From a virus, in IMG/VR virus record IMGVR_UViG_3300027754_000447, positions 1-23,503 of that record: a stretch of DNA of 23,503 nucleotides; one strand, given 5' to 3'. Position numbers and translations under genes: made by a program. Positions 1 to 8,276 of this stretch are shown in pieces (within the stretch, counting starts at the first letter, position 1; every line of letters begins with the position of its first letter). Under the pieces are notes generated by a model, which saw only the letters and a list, made by a program, of their open reading frames with translations, ran no database searches and was not told the origin of the DNA.

Positions 1-25
1 CATTTTTTTAAGTTTTAAATGTTAT

Positions 26-55
26 AAAAAAAGGGTGGCAGATATTCCACCACCC
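26..55 (-). terminator. Intrinsic terminator after the capsid gene
   Basis: Read on the minus strand, GGGTGG pairs perfectly with CCACCC (positions 50-55 with 33-38) across an 11-nt loop, followed directly by seven T residues (32 to 26). It lies about 20 bp past the stop codon of the major capsid gene. It is the only clear stem plus T-tract at the end of the morphogenesis array, so it probably ends the late transcript. Confidence 0.85.
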
Positions 56-76
56 TCATAAATTAATAAGTTTCTA

Positions 77-1009
77 CTATGAAGTATAAAGAACGCAATC
101 AGAACCAATACCGTAGTTAACTCCTGCCGTTAGTCTCATTACAACTCTTACATTTTGACTTCCGTCAAGTGGACCTAAATCAATAATTTGAACCTCATTT
201 GCATCCGAAATCAGCGATGTCGCAAAAAACAAGTTATCAATAGTAGTAGCAATCATAGTGTCGTCATTCAATCCGTTAGCCATAAAGATTGGAATACCAT
301 CGAAAGACAACGCTCCGTTAGTGTACCATTGTGTACCTTGTGCATTAACACCACTATTTGATGTAGCTGCTACAGAGAAACCACCCAATGCACGAACGTA
401 TGCTTTAACTGCTTTCTGAGAAAGATACAAACGTAATCCTTCGTTACCATAAAGAGCAGCAGGGATAGCGTCAACTGTTGCACCCAAAGCAGCAATAATA
501 GTTGATGAAGTAATAGCTGCTGCACCTGCTACATCAATAACCGTAGCATCAGCCAACATAAGCGCGCGGAATCCATCAAACTCGCCTTGGTTAGCATTAG
601 CACCATTCCAAATGTTAGTTTCGATTTTAGCTGCTACCTTAGCTGCTGCGTGTGCGATTAAGAAATCAGCAAAAGATTTAGGTAGAACATCAAATGTAGA
701 ATATCCCATTTGTACCGCATCCCAATCGCTTCGGAAATCTTTTTTACAAAGTTGCAAATTCACTTGAAATTCCTCAGGTTGCAAAATTCTTTCAGTCAAA
801 GTAATAGTTGATGTTGCATCGAAATCACAAGTTGCATTTTTCAAAATGTCATTCGTTGCTACTTTCTTAATTACTTGCTTGTACTTTACGTTAGGTACGA
901 TTGTAACTCCACCTTGCTCTAAAGTCGGTGCAGACAAAAGTGCTGCAGCGATGTACTTACCTGCGAACTCACCAGCATAAGTAGTTGTAATTGATGTTGT
1001 AGTTGCCAT
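77..1009 (-). CDS. Major capsid protein (HK97-fold type)
   Basis: 310 aa, a usual length for small HK97-fold capsid proteins. The Thr-rich N-terminus (MATTTSITTTYAGEFAGKYI) and overall pattern match capsid proteins I know from Flavobacterium phages: an internal DFRSDWDAVQMG stretch, Ala-rich segments, and a C-terminal block with GPLDGSQNVRVVMRLTAGV. It would assemble the icosahedral head. Position supports the call: it follows a prohead protease and an acidic scaffold-like gene and is the last gene before a strong terminator. The start is the only ATG near the upstream A-rich stretch (a run of eight A before G-ATG), typical of Bacteroidetes initiation without a Shine-Dalgarno. The fold is inferred, not demonstrated. 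Confidence 0.85.
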   Translation of the reverse strand: MATTTSITTTYAGEFAGKYIAAALLSAPTLEQGGVTIVPNVKYKQVIKKVATNDILKNATCDFDATSTITLTERILQPEEFQVNLQLCKKDFRSDWDAVQMGYSTFDVLPKSFADFLIAHAAAKVAAKIETNIWNGANANQGEFDGFRALMLADATVIDVAGAAAITSSTIIAALGATVDAIPAALYGNEGLRLYLSQKAVKAYVRALGGFSVAATSNSGVNAQGTQWYTNGALSFDGIPIFMANGLNDDTMIATTIDNLFFATSLISDANEVQIIDLGPLDGSQNVRVVMRLTAGVNYGIGSDCVLYTS

Positions 1010-1035
1010 CTTTTTTTTAAATTATTAGTTAATAT

Positions 1036-1653
1036 TTATTTATTTAATTTTTCAAGTATTGCATCCATTGTGCTACGTGTTCTTTTTGTAGCATATTTGA
1101 ATGTTTCTGATTTATTTACATTCTCAGGATTAAAAGTGATAGGAGATACTTCCTCTAATTCAACCTTAACCTCTTCAGTAGTTTCTTCAGTAGCAACTTC
1201 TGCAGTAGGCTCAACTTTTGAAAACATTTCTAACTTAGCTTTCAACTCTTCGTTTTCGATTTTAAGTGCTTCCATTTCTGAGAAGAACGTTTCTTTAACG
1301 ATAGATTCAACCGTTTTTTTGATATCTTTTGGTGCTTCAGCTTCTGCTTCAACTTCTACCTCTACTTCTGGCTGTTCCATTGGTGCTTCCTCTTGAGCCA
1401 TTTCAGCATCTTTAATTTCAGAAATAATACCTTCTTGAGTAACTATTAACATTCTACCATCTTCCAATTCATACTCTCCAACAGGTAAAGCAATTTTTTG
1501 GTCTTCAGCAACTATAAATACTTCTGCTCCTGCTTCAAACATTTCTGCTTCCAATACCGTAACTCCGTCTGAAAGTTTCATAGTACCTAATTTAACTTCC
1601 ATCCCGAGAAGTTCTTTAATTTGATTAATCACGTTCTTTTTCATATTTAACAT
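1036..1653 (-). CDS. Scaffold-like acidic protein upstream of the capsid gene
   Basis: 205 aa. The N-terminal third resembles a small beta-rich domain (IKELLGMEVKLGTMKLSDGV and following). The centre is extremely rich in Glu, Val and Ala with many Pro (about residues 85-110). A predicted coiled coil follows (about 115-145, EMEALKIENEELKAKLEMF). The C-terminus is basic (KYATKRTRSTMDAILEKLNK). An acidic, helical body with a basic C-terminal tip placed directly before the major capsid gene is the classic look of a capsid scaffold, where the basic tip binds capsid protein. Assignment is by architecture and synteny; no catalytic motif is visible. The second ATG at 1644 (MKKNVINQ) is an equally good start, giving 202 aa. 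Confidence 0.65.
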   Translation of the reverse strand: MLNMKKNVINQIKELLGMEVKLGTMKLSDGVTVLEAEMFEAGAEVFIVAEDQKIALPVGEYELEDGRMLIVTQEGIISEIKDAEMAQEEAPMEQPEVEVEVEAEAEAPKDIKKTVESIVKETFFSEMEALKIENEELKAKLEMFSKVEPTAEVATEETTEEVKVELEEVSPITFNPENVNKSETFKYATKRTRSTMDAILEKLNK

Positions 1654-1694
1654 TTATAACTTAATAACTTTCGTGTTTTTATTCTGTTGTATTT

Positions 1695-1892
1695 TTATCC
1701 ACTTACGGAAGTAATAACTCTCGTTTCGTTAACGTTTGTTACACTGCTTGTGGATTGGTCTACTGTGCTTCCTATTCCTTGATTCTGTAGTTCACCTGTG
1801 CAACATTTTGAGTTGTACGTGCCATCATCACAAAGGCATCCTCTTGTACCTCCTTTAGGACTTGTTCTACTTACTGATTTTTGTCTTGCCAT
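1695..1892 (-). CDS. Small Cys-rich phage protein, CLC...CC type
   Basis: 65 aa, no known function. The N-terminus is basic. The core reads GCLCDDGTYNSKCCTGELQ followed by NQGIG, with Cys at 19, 21, 30 and 31. The CxC...CC spacing followed by QGIG is a pattern I recognise from small proteins in the structural region of Flavobacterium phages and prophages. The C-terminal half is Ser/Thr/Val-rich and looks disordered. It lies in the head module between the GAF-like protein and the scaffold-like protein, so a minor virion role or metal binding is possible; neither is shown by the sequence. Confidence 0.65.
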   Translation of the reverse strand: MARQKSVSRTSPKGGTRGCLCDDGTYNSKCCTGELQNQGIGSTVDQSTSSVTNVNETRVITSVSG

Positions 1893-1895
1893 AAT

Positions 1896-2519
1896 TTAAT
1901 TTATTAATATTTTACCTATTTGATTTGTAAACTTTTCAAACTGATGAAAAGATATTGTTGAATCCATTTCAGTCTTAACGTAATCACATCCTATAAATGC
2001 TATAAATTGTCCATCTGAAAAATAAGGTGCTATTACAATACTTTTAATTCCTTGATTTAACAATGTTAATCTTGTAGTTTCTTCCTCTATATCTCCTACT
2101 TTGCTATAGCACATTTTCTTTAACATAATATCTTGAAGGAATACAGGATATAAACTAACGGGTATATTTTGCAGCCAATAACATTCTGGACTTACTCCTT
2201 TATTACACACCTCAAAGCTATTTGACATATGATTCTTGTGGCTTCCATCATAGTATTTAATAGTGTTATGAAACTGAAATATATACGCCCTGTCAGCTTT
2301 GAATTCAATCATTAAATCATTAAGCATCTGTTGAATTAAAACATTGTTATTTATAGATTTGTTGAAAGATATCTCCGTCTTTTTATATTTCATTTTAGTC
2401 TCTACTACTTCAGTTACTAGAGATTTATAATAGTACAAAATGAAGGCTATTAACAAAATCAATAAAACAATAGTCCGTGTTTTTCTTAATTCAGCTAATA
2501 TCAATTTTATTTGTTCCAT
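1896..2519 (-). CDS. Membrane-anchored GAF-like domain protein
   Basis: 207 aa. After a short basic N-terminus there is one strongly hydrophobic segment (residues 17-30, IVLLILLIAFILYY), then a linker helix. A GAF-like domain follows from about 60 to 205, with ADRAYIFQFHN near 75-85, a tract ending NSFEVCNKGVSPEC near 100-113, and VIAPYFSDGQFIAFIGCDYV near 162-181. This order matches GAF-fold proteins I know from Bacteroidetes phages. GAF domains usually bind small ligands or mediate dimerisation; the ligand here is unknown and no output domain is present. It sits inside the head gene cluster, where a bitopic membrane protein is unexpected. The fold call is fairly sure, the role is not. Confidence 0.65.
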   Translation of the reverse strand: MEQIKLILAELRKTRTIVLLILLIAFILYYYKSLVTEVVETKMKYKKTEISFNKSINNNVLIQQMLNDLMIEFKADRAYIFQFHNTIKYYDGSHKNHMSNSFEVCNKGVSPECYWLQNIPVSLYPVFLQDIMLKKMCYSKVGDIEEETTRLTLLNQGIKSIVIAPYFSDGQFIAFIGCDYVKTEMDSTISFHQFEKFTNQIGKILIN

Positions 2520-2522
2520 TAT

Positions 2523-3143
2523 TTATACTTCGTTTACGGTTAATATTATACTTGGGATTGCAGGGTAAGGTATTGTTACGTTAGCTGCTTCATATTTAAA
2601 TTCAATATCGCTATTTTGTGTCCACATTAATTGACAATGTTCTCCTGCATCTAATTGAATAAAGAAATTCCAAGCTATAACTAAATAGTTTGCGTTAGCT
2701 TGTACGCTTACGTGAGTTGCAGTATTTGGCACATCTGTTCCGTTTTTACGCATCCATACTATTACGTGCTTACTTGAACCACCTGATAATCTTTCTACCT
2801 GAGCAGAGAACATTATGTTATAAACACCTGTTTTACTTACCGTGATTTTATTCTTTCTGTTACTCGGGTCTTCCTCTACACTTACACCGCTTGTAGCATC
2901 TGTATCTACAGAGTTAAACTTCATAGCTGCTATTCCATCTATAGCTACAGTTTGTGTTGTAGTGTCATAAAATGAACCTTTATCCTTTGTTAGATATGGT
3001 TCTATAATCGGTGCAAATCCTTCAGCAAAGTCTAATACGTTTACACGCTTAATTACGTCAGAATTTACATCGTCTAAGAAAACGCAGTCCGTGTTTTCAA
3101 TAGTAGTAAAATCTTTAAATCTTATAAAATAAGGAATTCTCAT
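2523..3143 (-). CDS. Virion protein with C1q/TNF-like C-terminal domain
   Basis: 206 aa. Residues 1-70 form an N-terminal region (PYFIRFKDFTTIENTDCVFLDDV) that may anchor the protein to the particle. From about 95 to 206 the sequence has the strand pattern of the C1q/TNF jelly-roll seen in phage fibres and decorations: KITVSKTGVYNIMFSAQVER, then VIVWMRKNGTDVPNTATHVS, then FFIQLDAGEHCQLMWTQNSD. Such domains trimerise and often bind receptors or decorate capsids. The start codon shares its A with the stop of the protease gene (TAATG), so translation is probably coupled. Head decoration or head fibre is my preferred reading because the neighbours are head genes; tail fibre is possible. Confidence 0.6.
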   Translation of the reverse strand: MRIPYFIRFKDFTTIENTDCVFLDDVNSDVIKRVNVLDFAEGFAPIIEPYLTKDKGSFYDTTTQTVAIDGIAAMKFNSVDTDATSGVSVEEDPSNRKNKITVSKTGVYNIMFSAQVERLSGGSSKHVIVWMRKNGTDVPNTATHVSVQANANYLVIAWNFFIQLDAGEHCQLMWTQNSDIEFKYEAANVTIPYPAIPSIILTVNEV

Positions 3144-3742
3144 TAAGCGTCTTTAAGAATTTCTTTTAATTTCTCAATTAATTCCTCTTCTGTTTCTGGC
3201 TCAGTAACTGCAGGATTAAAGCTCATTTCGTATTTGTCTGCAAAGTAACCTTCTATAGAAAATCCTTTTACTTTACCTTCTTTTACGTCTTTCCATACCT
3301 CATCGTTGTTTACCTTCATAGAAATCATCCACGTTCCTACAGGTAGACTGAATCCGTATTTTGCAGACTTGTCTTTTTTCTCATCTTCTATAATCCACGA
3401 TTCTACCACACTCATTCCACTTAATTTTTTATCGTGTTCGTATGTAGCGTTGTTTTGGTTTGCTCTCATTAAGAATAACTCAGATGCTTTTCTAACCGTG
3501 TCTTTACTGAAATAGATATGATATTCTTCGTTCTTGTCGTTACGTCTGTAGATTTGTTTATTAGGTACTAAAGCAGCACCCATTAAGATACGCTTCTCAG
3601 TATCTATTTCTTTCAACTCTACTTCGTGTTTATGTAACGCAATAAAGTTTTCCTCTATCGCAGGAGAACTAACAACTGAAACGGCATCTATTCCGCTCAT
3701 CTCATCATTCTCATCTATCACTAATTCTATTATCTTATTCAT
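3143..3742 (-). CDS. Prohead protease, XkdF-like putative serine protease
   Basis: 199 aa. The protein follows the XkdF-like phage family: an N-terminal segment with SGIDAVSVVSSPAIEENFIAL, then NNATYEHDKKLSG carrying a conserved His (H103), then SVVESWIIEDEKKD, LPVGTWMISMKVNNDEVWKDVKEGKVKGFSIEGYF with a Ser in the KGFSIEG motif (S162). H103 and S162 are the likely catalytic pair. Prohead proteases cleave scaffold and capsid precursors in the assembling head. The gene lies upstream of the scaffold-like and capsid genes with three small genes between. The acidic C-terminal tail (about 175-199) may be a target for self-processing. The ATG is preceded by the A-rich tract AAAGTTATTAGGTT. Confidence 0.85.
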   Translation of the reverse strand: MNKIIELVIDENDEMSGIDAVSVVSSPAIEENFIALHKHEVELKEIDTEKRILMGAALVPNKQIYRRNDKNEEYHIYFSKDTVRKASELFLMRANQNNATYEHDKKLSGMSVVESWIIEDEKKDKSAKYGFSLPVGTWMISMKVNNDEVWKDVKEGKVKGFSIEGYFADKYEMSFNPAVTEPETEEELIEKLKEILKDA

Positions 3743-3760
3743 AACCTAATAACTTTATAA

Positions 3761-5773
3761 TTATCCAAACGTTGCGTAATTGATTCTATTTCTATCTAAA
3801 GACTGAGCAGTCGTTACATCTCCACTTACTACATAGGCTTGTAATGGTTGTCCACCTAATCCTGCTAATGGATTTGTAGCTTGTGCATTTCCTACTATGT
3901 TGAAGTTAGGAGTGATTACATTGCCTCCACTCGCACCTGCTCCTGCACCACTTCCACCTCCACTTTCAGATGGCATAGTTGTAGCTTCAAACTCTTGCTT
4001 TTGAATATTCCTAACATTTAATAAACCTGCTGCTACTGCTAACGCTGCGGATGCTGCTTTAATAATCGGTCCGCCGGGAGTTGAGGCATAAGCACTCGCT
4101 GCACCTTTATAAGTGTCTACTAATGCACCTGCTATAGCTGCCTTCTTTTGTACATCGAATGCGTGTTTAGCTAACTTATTATTTTGGTCAAGTTGCTTTT
4201 GTTTTTCTTTAGCAGTCAGCTTGTCATTGCTTAAAATCGCTTGACTAATTTTTTGATATTGATTATAGTTTTGACTTGCAAATTCAGCTATTAAACTAAA
4301 TCCTTGTTGTACTGCATTTATGCTACTTGCTAAATTATCTTTTCTTAATTGTTCTTTTTTAGCTTCTTCAGCAGCGTAATTATCTGTGTCTTGTTTGTAT
4401 AGGTCTCCTCTAAATTGCATATTTGCAAGTTCTTGCTCTTGCATTATAGCATCTGCGTTCTTTTTATCTTCAAGTTTTTTAGCATCTTGGTCAACTAACA
4501 TTTGACGAAGATTGTTTTCTATTTCCTCAGTTAATTCAAATTCGTTTTGTTTTGATTCAACAACAGTTTTAGTAACTTTTTCAGTGCTTGTTTTTACTTC
4601 CGTGTTTTGCTCAACGTATTTCTTACCCGAATAAGTTAATTTGTCAATTTGTCCACTTGCATAGATTGCTGCCTTACCATAGTTTTCAAATCTATCTTGT
4701 GCATCTGCTAATGCTTTAGTATTTGTGCGTATTGTTTCCGCCGCTCTTTCTCTTGCTATAGATGCTGCTTCATTTACATTTATAGTAGTTAATACACCAT
4801 CTTCTAATGTTCGTTTAGTTTGTCCTGCACCATCTTGAATAGCTTTAGATAAATCTTTTTCTGCTTGTGCTAATTCTCTTTTTAATCTGCTTTGAGTTTC
4901 TAAGTTTTTAACTATAGCCTCTTCATTTTTTTGAAGTCTAAATTTAGCTTGTTGGTAAGTTAAATAATTAGCTAACTCTTGATTTAATTGATTTTGAAAT
5001 TCAGCTTCATCAGATAAGTTTTTAAGAGTAGTTCCGTATTTTTTGTTAATCTCAGATATTAATTCAGAACGCTCCTTACTCCCTTTATTGGATGCTTTTA
5101 ACTGAGCAATAAGAGTAGCAAATCCTTTAGATTCTTCTGCTACTTGTTTGTCTTGCTCCGCTGCATATTGTCTTCTGTATTCCGCTAATTTTTGTTCTTC
5201 TTCAGATACATCACCTACCGCTTTTCTAATATCATCCCAATAAGTAATAACAAGGCTTAATCCTGTGATAAGTAATCCTATTCCTGTAATAGCAAATACT
5301 TTACCTGCGGCAGTCATATTTTGGAATCCTTTTACCGCTCCCTCATATACTCCTGTGATTTGTTTGCCTAAGTTGGCGAAATCTTCTTTAGCTTCTAAGA
5401 TTCCATTAATACCTTGAGTTAAAGCCATAGCAGATTGTACCTTTAGCAAAGTAGCTTGTACCGCTTCGCCTTCTACACCTACTAATCCTAACGCACCTTC
5501 AAAGGCTTGAAATCCATTTAATACTCCACTAATAGAAGCAGATAACGCATTGAATTTGGCATCAGGGTTATATGCATCAGTTAAGTTCTTAGCATCTGCA
5601 ATAGCGTCTTTTAATTCAGCCGCTTTCTTTGCTGCTTGTACTGCCTCTTGCGATGTAGCACCAAACTTTTCAGCTAATGCAGCAACTTCAGCTTGTGCCT
5701 CTCTTAATTGTGCTTTTAGTGGTTTAAGTGATTCTGTCTTTACCTCTAATTCTATTACTTTCTTTTCAGCCAT
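3761..5773 (-). CDS. Tail tape measure protein
   Basis: 670 aa, the longest helical protein here. The N-terminus is a coiled coil rich in Ala, Lys and Glu (residues 1-65). A hydrophobic segment (about 157-179, GKVFAITGIGLLITGLSLVI) and a second Ala-rich hydrophobic stretch (about 565-615) flank a long charged coiled-coil centre. The C-terminus is Gly-rich and then polar (GGGSGAGAGASGGN). This is the standard tape measure build. By the usual rule of about 0.15 nm per residue it implies a tail near 100 nm, fitting a siphovirus or myovirus. The start overlaps the stop of the preceding 51-aa gene (TAATG). The tail-chaperone genes are not next to it, unlike in lambda. Confidence 0.9.
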   Translation of the reverse strand: MAEKKVIELEVKTESLKPLKAQLREAQAEVAALAEKFGATSQEAVQAAKKAAELKDAIADAKNLTDAYNPDAKFNALSASISGVLNGFQAFEGALGLVGVEGEAVQATLLKVQSAMALTQGINGILEAKEDFANLGKQITGVYEGAVKGFQNMTAAGKVFAITGIGLLITGLSLVITYWDDIRKAVGDVSEEEQKLAEYRRQYAAEQDKQVAEESKGFATLIAQLKASNKGSKERSELISEINKKYGTTLKNLSDEAEFQNQLNQELANYLTYQQAKFRLQKNEEAIVKNLETQSRLKRELAQAEKDLSKAIQDGAGQTKRTLEDGVLTTINVNEAASIARERAAETIRTNTKALADAQDRFENYGKAAIYASGQIDKLTYSGKKYVEQNTEVKTSTEKVTKTVVESKQNEFELTEEIENNLRQMLVDQDAKKLEDKKNADAIMQEQELANMQFRGDLYKQDTDNYAAEEAKKEQLRKDNLASSINAVQQGFSLIAEFASQNYNQYQKISQAILSNDKLTAKEKQKQLDQNNKLAKHAFDVQKKAAIAGALVDTYKGAASAYASTPGGPIIKAASAALAVAAGLLNVRNIQKQEFEATTMPSESGGGSGAGAGASGGNVITPNFNIVGNAQATNPLAGLGGQPLQAYVVSGDVTTAQSLDRNRINYATFG

Positions 5774-5928
5774 TACTTAAGTCTTTTACTCTTTAACTCT
5801 CTTTTACCTTGTTTGTATGCTTCTCTTACGCTTGTAGGTATTTTATACTTACCTTTTGCTATGTCGATGAACTCCGTCTTTCCGTAGAAATCGTCTATTT
5901 TTAATAACTCTAAAATATTCTTAATCAT
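5773..5928 (-). CDS. Small basic protein between tail-tip and tape measure genes
   Basis: 51 aa, beginning MIKNILELLKIDDFYGKTEF and ending in a very basic tail (KQGKRELKSKRLK). I do not recognise it. It is supported by its junctions: its ATG overlaps the stop of the 783-aa gene (ATGA at 5925-5928), its stop overlaps the ATG of the tape measure gene (TAATG at 5771-5775), and it exactly fills an otherwise empty 150-bp gap. A small tail assembly factor is a reasonable guess from position only. Confidence 0.7.
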   Translation of the reverse strand: MIKNILELLKIDDFYGKTEFIDIAKGKYKIPTSVREAYKQGKRELKSKRLK

Positions 5929-8276
5929 AAGTCTGATATTACAAATGGATAATCTTGTGTTTCTGTGCTTCCATCAGGGAATGAATATGTAATTTCTACG
6001 TTTAACACTTCTGGAGTTCCTTCCTCGCTTCTTAAATTATAGTAGTCTTCAGTATCTAAGTTATATCCGTCTTCAGTCATCAATAAATAACCACCATTTG
6101 CATTAGGTGGGATGACAAACTGAACGTTTCTATCTGCAAAACCTCTATCGGGAGTTGCTACTATTCCTGTAGTTCCTTCGTCTATATTAAACTCAGTCGC
6201 TCCGTTAGGCATAACTACAGGACTTTTTAAAGTTAATCCTGCACTTGGTATGCTCCACTTTGGTCTTCTGCGTACAATTCTTCTAAAATCAAGTAATAAA
6301 ACTAAATTAACTTCACCTGTAGTTAGGTTCGACTTCATCTCGTTTATTACATAACGCTTGTCTCTGATAATAACCCTATCATTTAAACGAATAGATGTCA
6401 ATAGAGCAAGTGGCAAATAGCACTTTACATAGACTAATCTATTCTTTCTAACATAAAGGTTGTTAATGTAGTTTGAGTAGTATGTAGCAAATATGTGGTT
6501 ATTAATTACTATCTCACGTAAAGAACTTATTTCTGGTCCAAAGTTTAAACTTAAATATTGACCATTAGCGTAAGTATCTTGTCCGAATGGCATATAGTTA
6601 GTAAGCGTGTCTACGGTAGTTGCATTGTTGAATTTAAAACTACAAGCAGTTTGTTCAGCCATATATAACAACATAGGTTTAGGAATGTATTTCCCAAAGT
6701 TTCTGTTTATTATATATCCTACTTGTAAATTGGTATCTGTGAATTTAGAATGTAATAAATTCTCAAATGGTGATTCTACTAAATAATCAGTACCATCATA
6801 GTCATAAGATTGTTCCAAATCTCCATATTCTTTACCATTATCATCTGCAAATTTTCCATTTGTAAATGATTCCGACTTTTGGTATCTAAATGAAATCTTT
6901 TTATATAATGGCACTCTTTGAATATCAATACTATCAATATCCGTATGTGGTGTGATATCTAATATTCGCCCTTTATTATACCAATCTTCTAACGGCATTA
7001 ATTCAAACGATGTAGGACTTAAAGGTGCTATAGTTAAATTAAATTCTTTTAGCACTCCTTTTACAAAATCCGACACGGTCATATCAGGAATGTTATTTCC
7101 TATATCTAAATCAGCTACTAAAGAAAGCGTTGAAGTCGTAGCGTTAAATATTAATAAATTAAAATATTGATATACTGGATTAAAACCATCATCATACCAT
7201 TCAGTTCTATATTGATTGTAGTATACATCTATTTTAATATTTATAGCTGCATTTGCCCTTACCACAAAGTAAAATATATTGTTTAATCCTACGTCATTGC
7301 TATAAGTTAAAGAGTCAATATTTCCCGTACCTTGTGCTTGTAAAGTAGTTTCTAAAACTCCGTTATTATATACATCTATGTAATAGGTTGCACTTGGGTT
7401 AGAAACAGATGAACAAACGAAATTAATAATATGAGTTCCTAAAGTAGGATTTAAATCTTCGTTATCGTAAACTATTAGTAAGGTATCTTCTACGGTATTA
7501 AAGCAGTCTCTCGCTACAAATCCTGTAGTATCAAAACCACTATAGGAAGTAAAATCTATTCTTTGTGGCTCAGTTTGAAAACCAAATGTCTCGCTATTCT
7601 TTAAATATAAAAATGCGTTATCAAATCTTGCATCTGTTAAAAACGCTCCTTGAAAGTCTACCCCATATTGAGATTCTATGGCATCAAATACTCTTCTGAT
7701 TTTTAGCGCAGGAAATAACTCGTAATAGTTCATTCGTGTTCCTGTAACACTTATATCGGTACTTGTTGCATCTCCATAAGTCCAAACACGCTCAGAGGTA
7801 ATCAAAGGGTATCTAACATCGTAATCTGTAGTATCTGTGATTCGTGCTTGAATTTCTGCACCAGAGTATTCGTGTGTGTAAGGAGAGAAATCTAATACCG
7901 CTAATTTATCGTCTTTAAAATAATCTTGTAAGGTTCTAACATCACCATAAAAAGTAATAGTGTAGCTTTCAGCCATTCCCTTTTTTAGGTTCGCCTTTTC
8001 GAGTTGCATCTTACCTGTTCTAAATAGAACTAAGTCTATCTCTATCTTCGCATCTCTTCGCAGTTGGTAGTCTAAAGTAGAATCTACATCTGTTTGGTAG
8101 AAGTGCTGAAATATCTGATTATTTATAGGTGATGCAGGTACGGTAAAAGATTGTGAGAAATCTGTAAATACTTTAGCAATATCTTGTACGTTCTGTACTG
8201 AACTTGTAATCTGAATTTGTTCATCGTCAAATAACTCTAACTTTTGATTCTCTATATATACTTGTACCTTTCTCAT
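5925..8276 (-). CDS. Large tail structural protein, probable distal tail/hub
   Basis: 783 aa. The N-terminus (MRKVQVYIENQKLELFDDEQ, then SSVQNVQDIAKVFTDFSQSF and TVPASPINNQIFQHFY) is a signature I know from large structural proteins of Bacteroidetes phages. The rest is beta-rich with many aromatic residues. It contains MTVSDFVKGVLKEFNLTIAP near 400 and a segment around 640-690 (RDKRYVINEMKSNLTTGEVNLVLL) that recalls the oligomer-binding layers of tail hub proteins. A C-terminal beta domain follows (about 710-783). It starts on the last base of the preceding gene's stop (TAATG). Distal tail or baseplate hub is inferred; there is no clear peptidase or hydrolase motif. Confidence 0.65.
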   Translation of the reverse strand: MRKVQVYIENQKLELFDDEQIQITSSVQNVQDIAKVFTDFSQSFTVPASPINNQIFQHFYQTDVDSTLDYQLRRDAKIEIDLVLFRTGKMQLEKANLKKGMAESYTITFYGDVRTLQDYFKDDKLAVLDFSPYTHEYSGAEIQARITDTTDYDVRYPLITSERVWTYGDATSTDISVTGTRMNYYELFPALKIRRVFDAIESQYGVDFQGAFLTDARFDNAFLYLKNSETFGFQTEPQRIDFTSYSGFDTTGFVARDCFNTVEDTLLIVYDNEDLNPTLGTHIINFVCSSVSNPSATYYIDVYNNGVLETTLQAQGTGNIDSLTYSNDVGLNNIFYFVVRANAAINIKIDVYYNQYRTEWYDDGFNPVYQYFNLLIFNATTSTLSLVADLDIGNNIPDMTVSDFVKGVLKEFNLTIAPLSPTSFELMPLEDWYNKGRILDITPHTDIDSIDIQRVPLYKKISFRYQKSESFTNGKFADDNGKEYGDLEQSYDYDGTDYLVESPFENLLHSKFTDTNLQVGYIINRNFGKYIPKPMLLYMAEQTACSFKFNNATTVDTLTNYMPFGQDTYANGQYLSLNFGPEISSLREIVINNHIFATYYSNYINNLYVRKNRLVYVKCYLPLALLTSIRLNDRVIIRDKRYVINEMKSNLTTGEVNLVLLLDFRRIVRRRPKWSIPSAGLTLKSPVVMPNGATEFNIDEGTTGIVATPDRGFADRNVQFVIPPNANGGYLLMTEDGYNLDTEDYYNLRSEEGTPEVLNVEITYSFPDGSTETQDYPFVISDL

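Noticed and set aside
1070-1396. Plus-strand frame of about 108 codons opposite the scaffold-like gene
   Set aside because: It mirrors the repetitive Glu/Ala/Val codons of the minus-strand gene and codes for a Ser-rich low-complexity product. No promoter or start context supports it.
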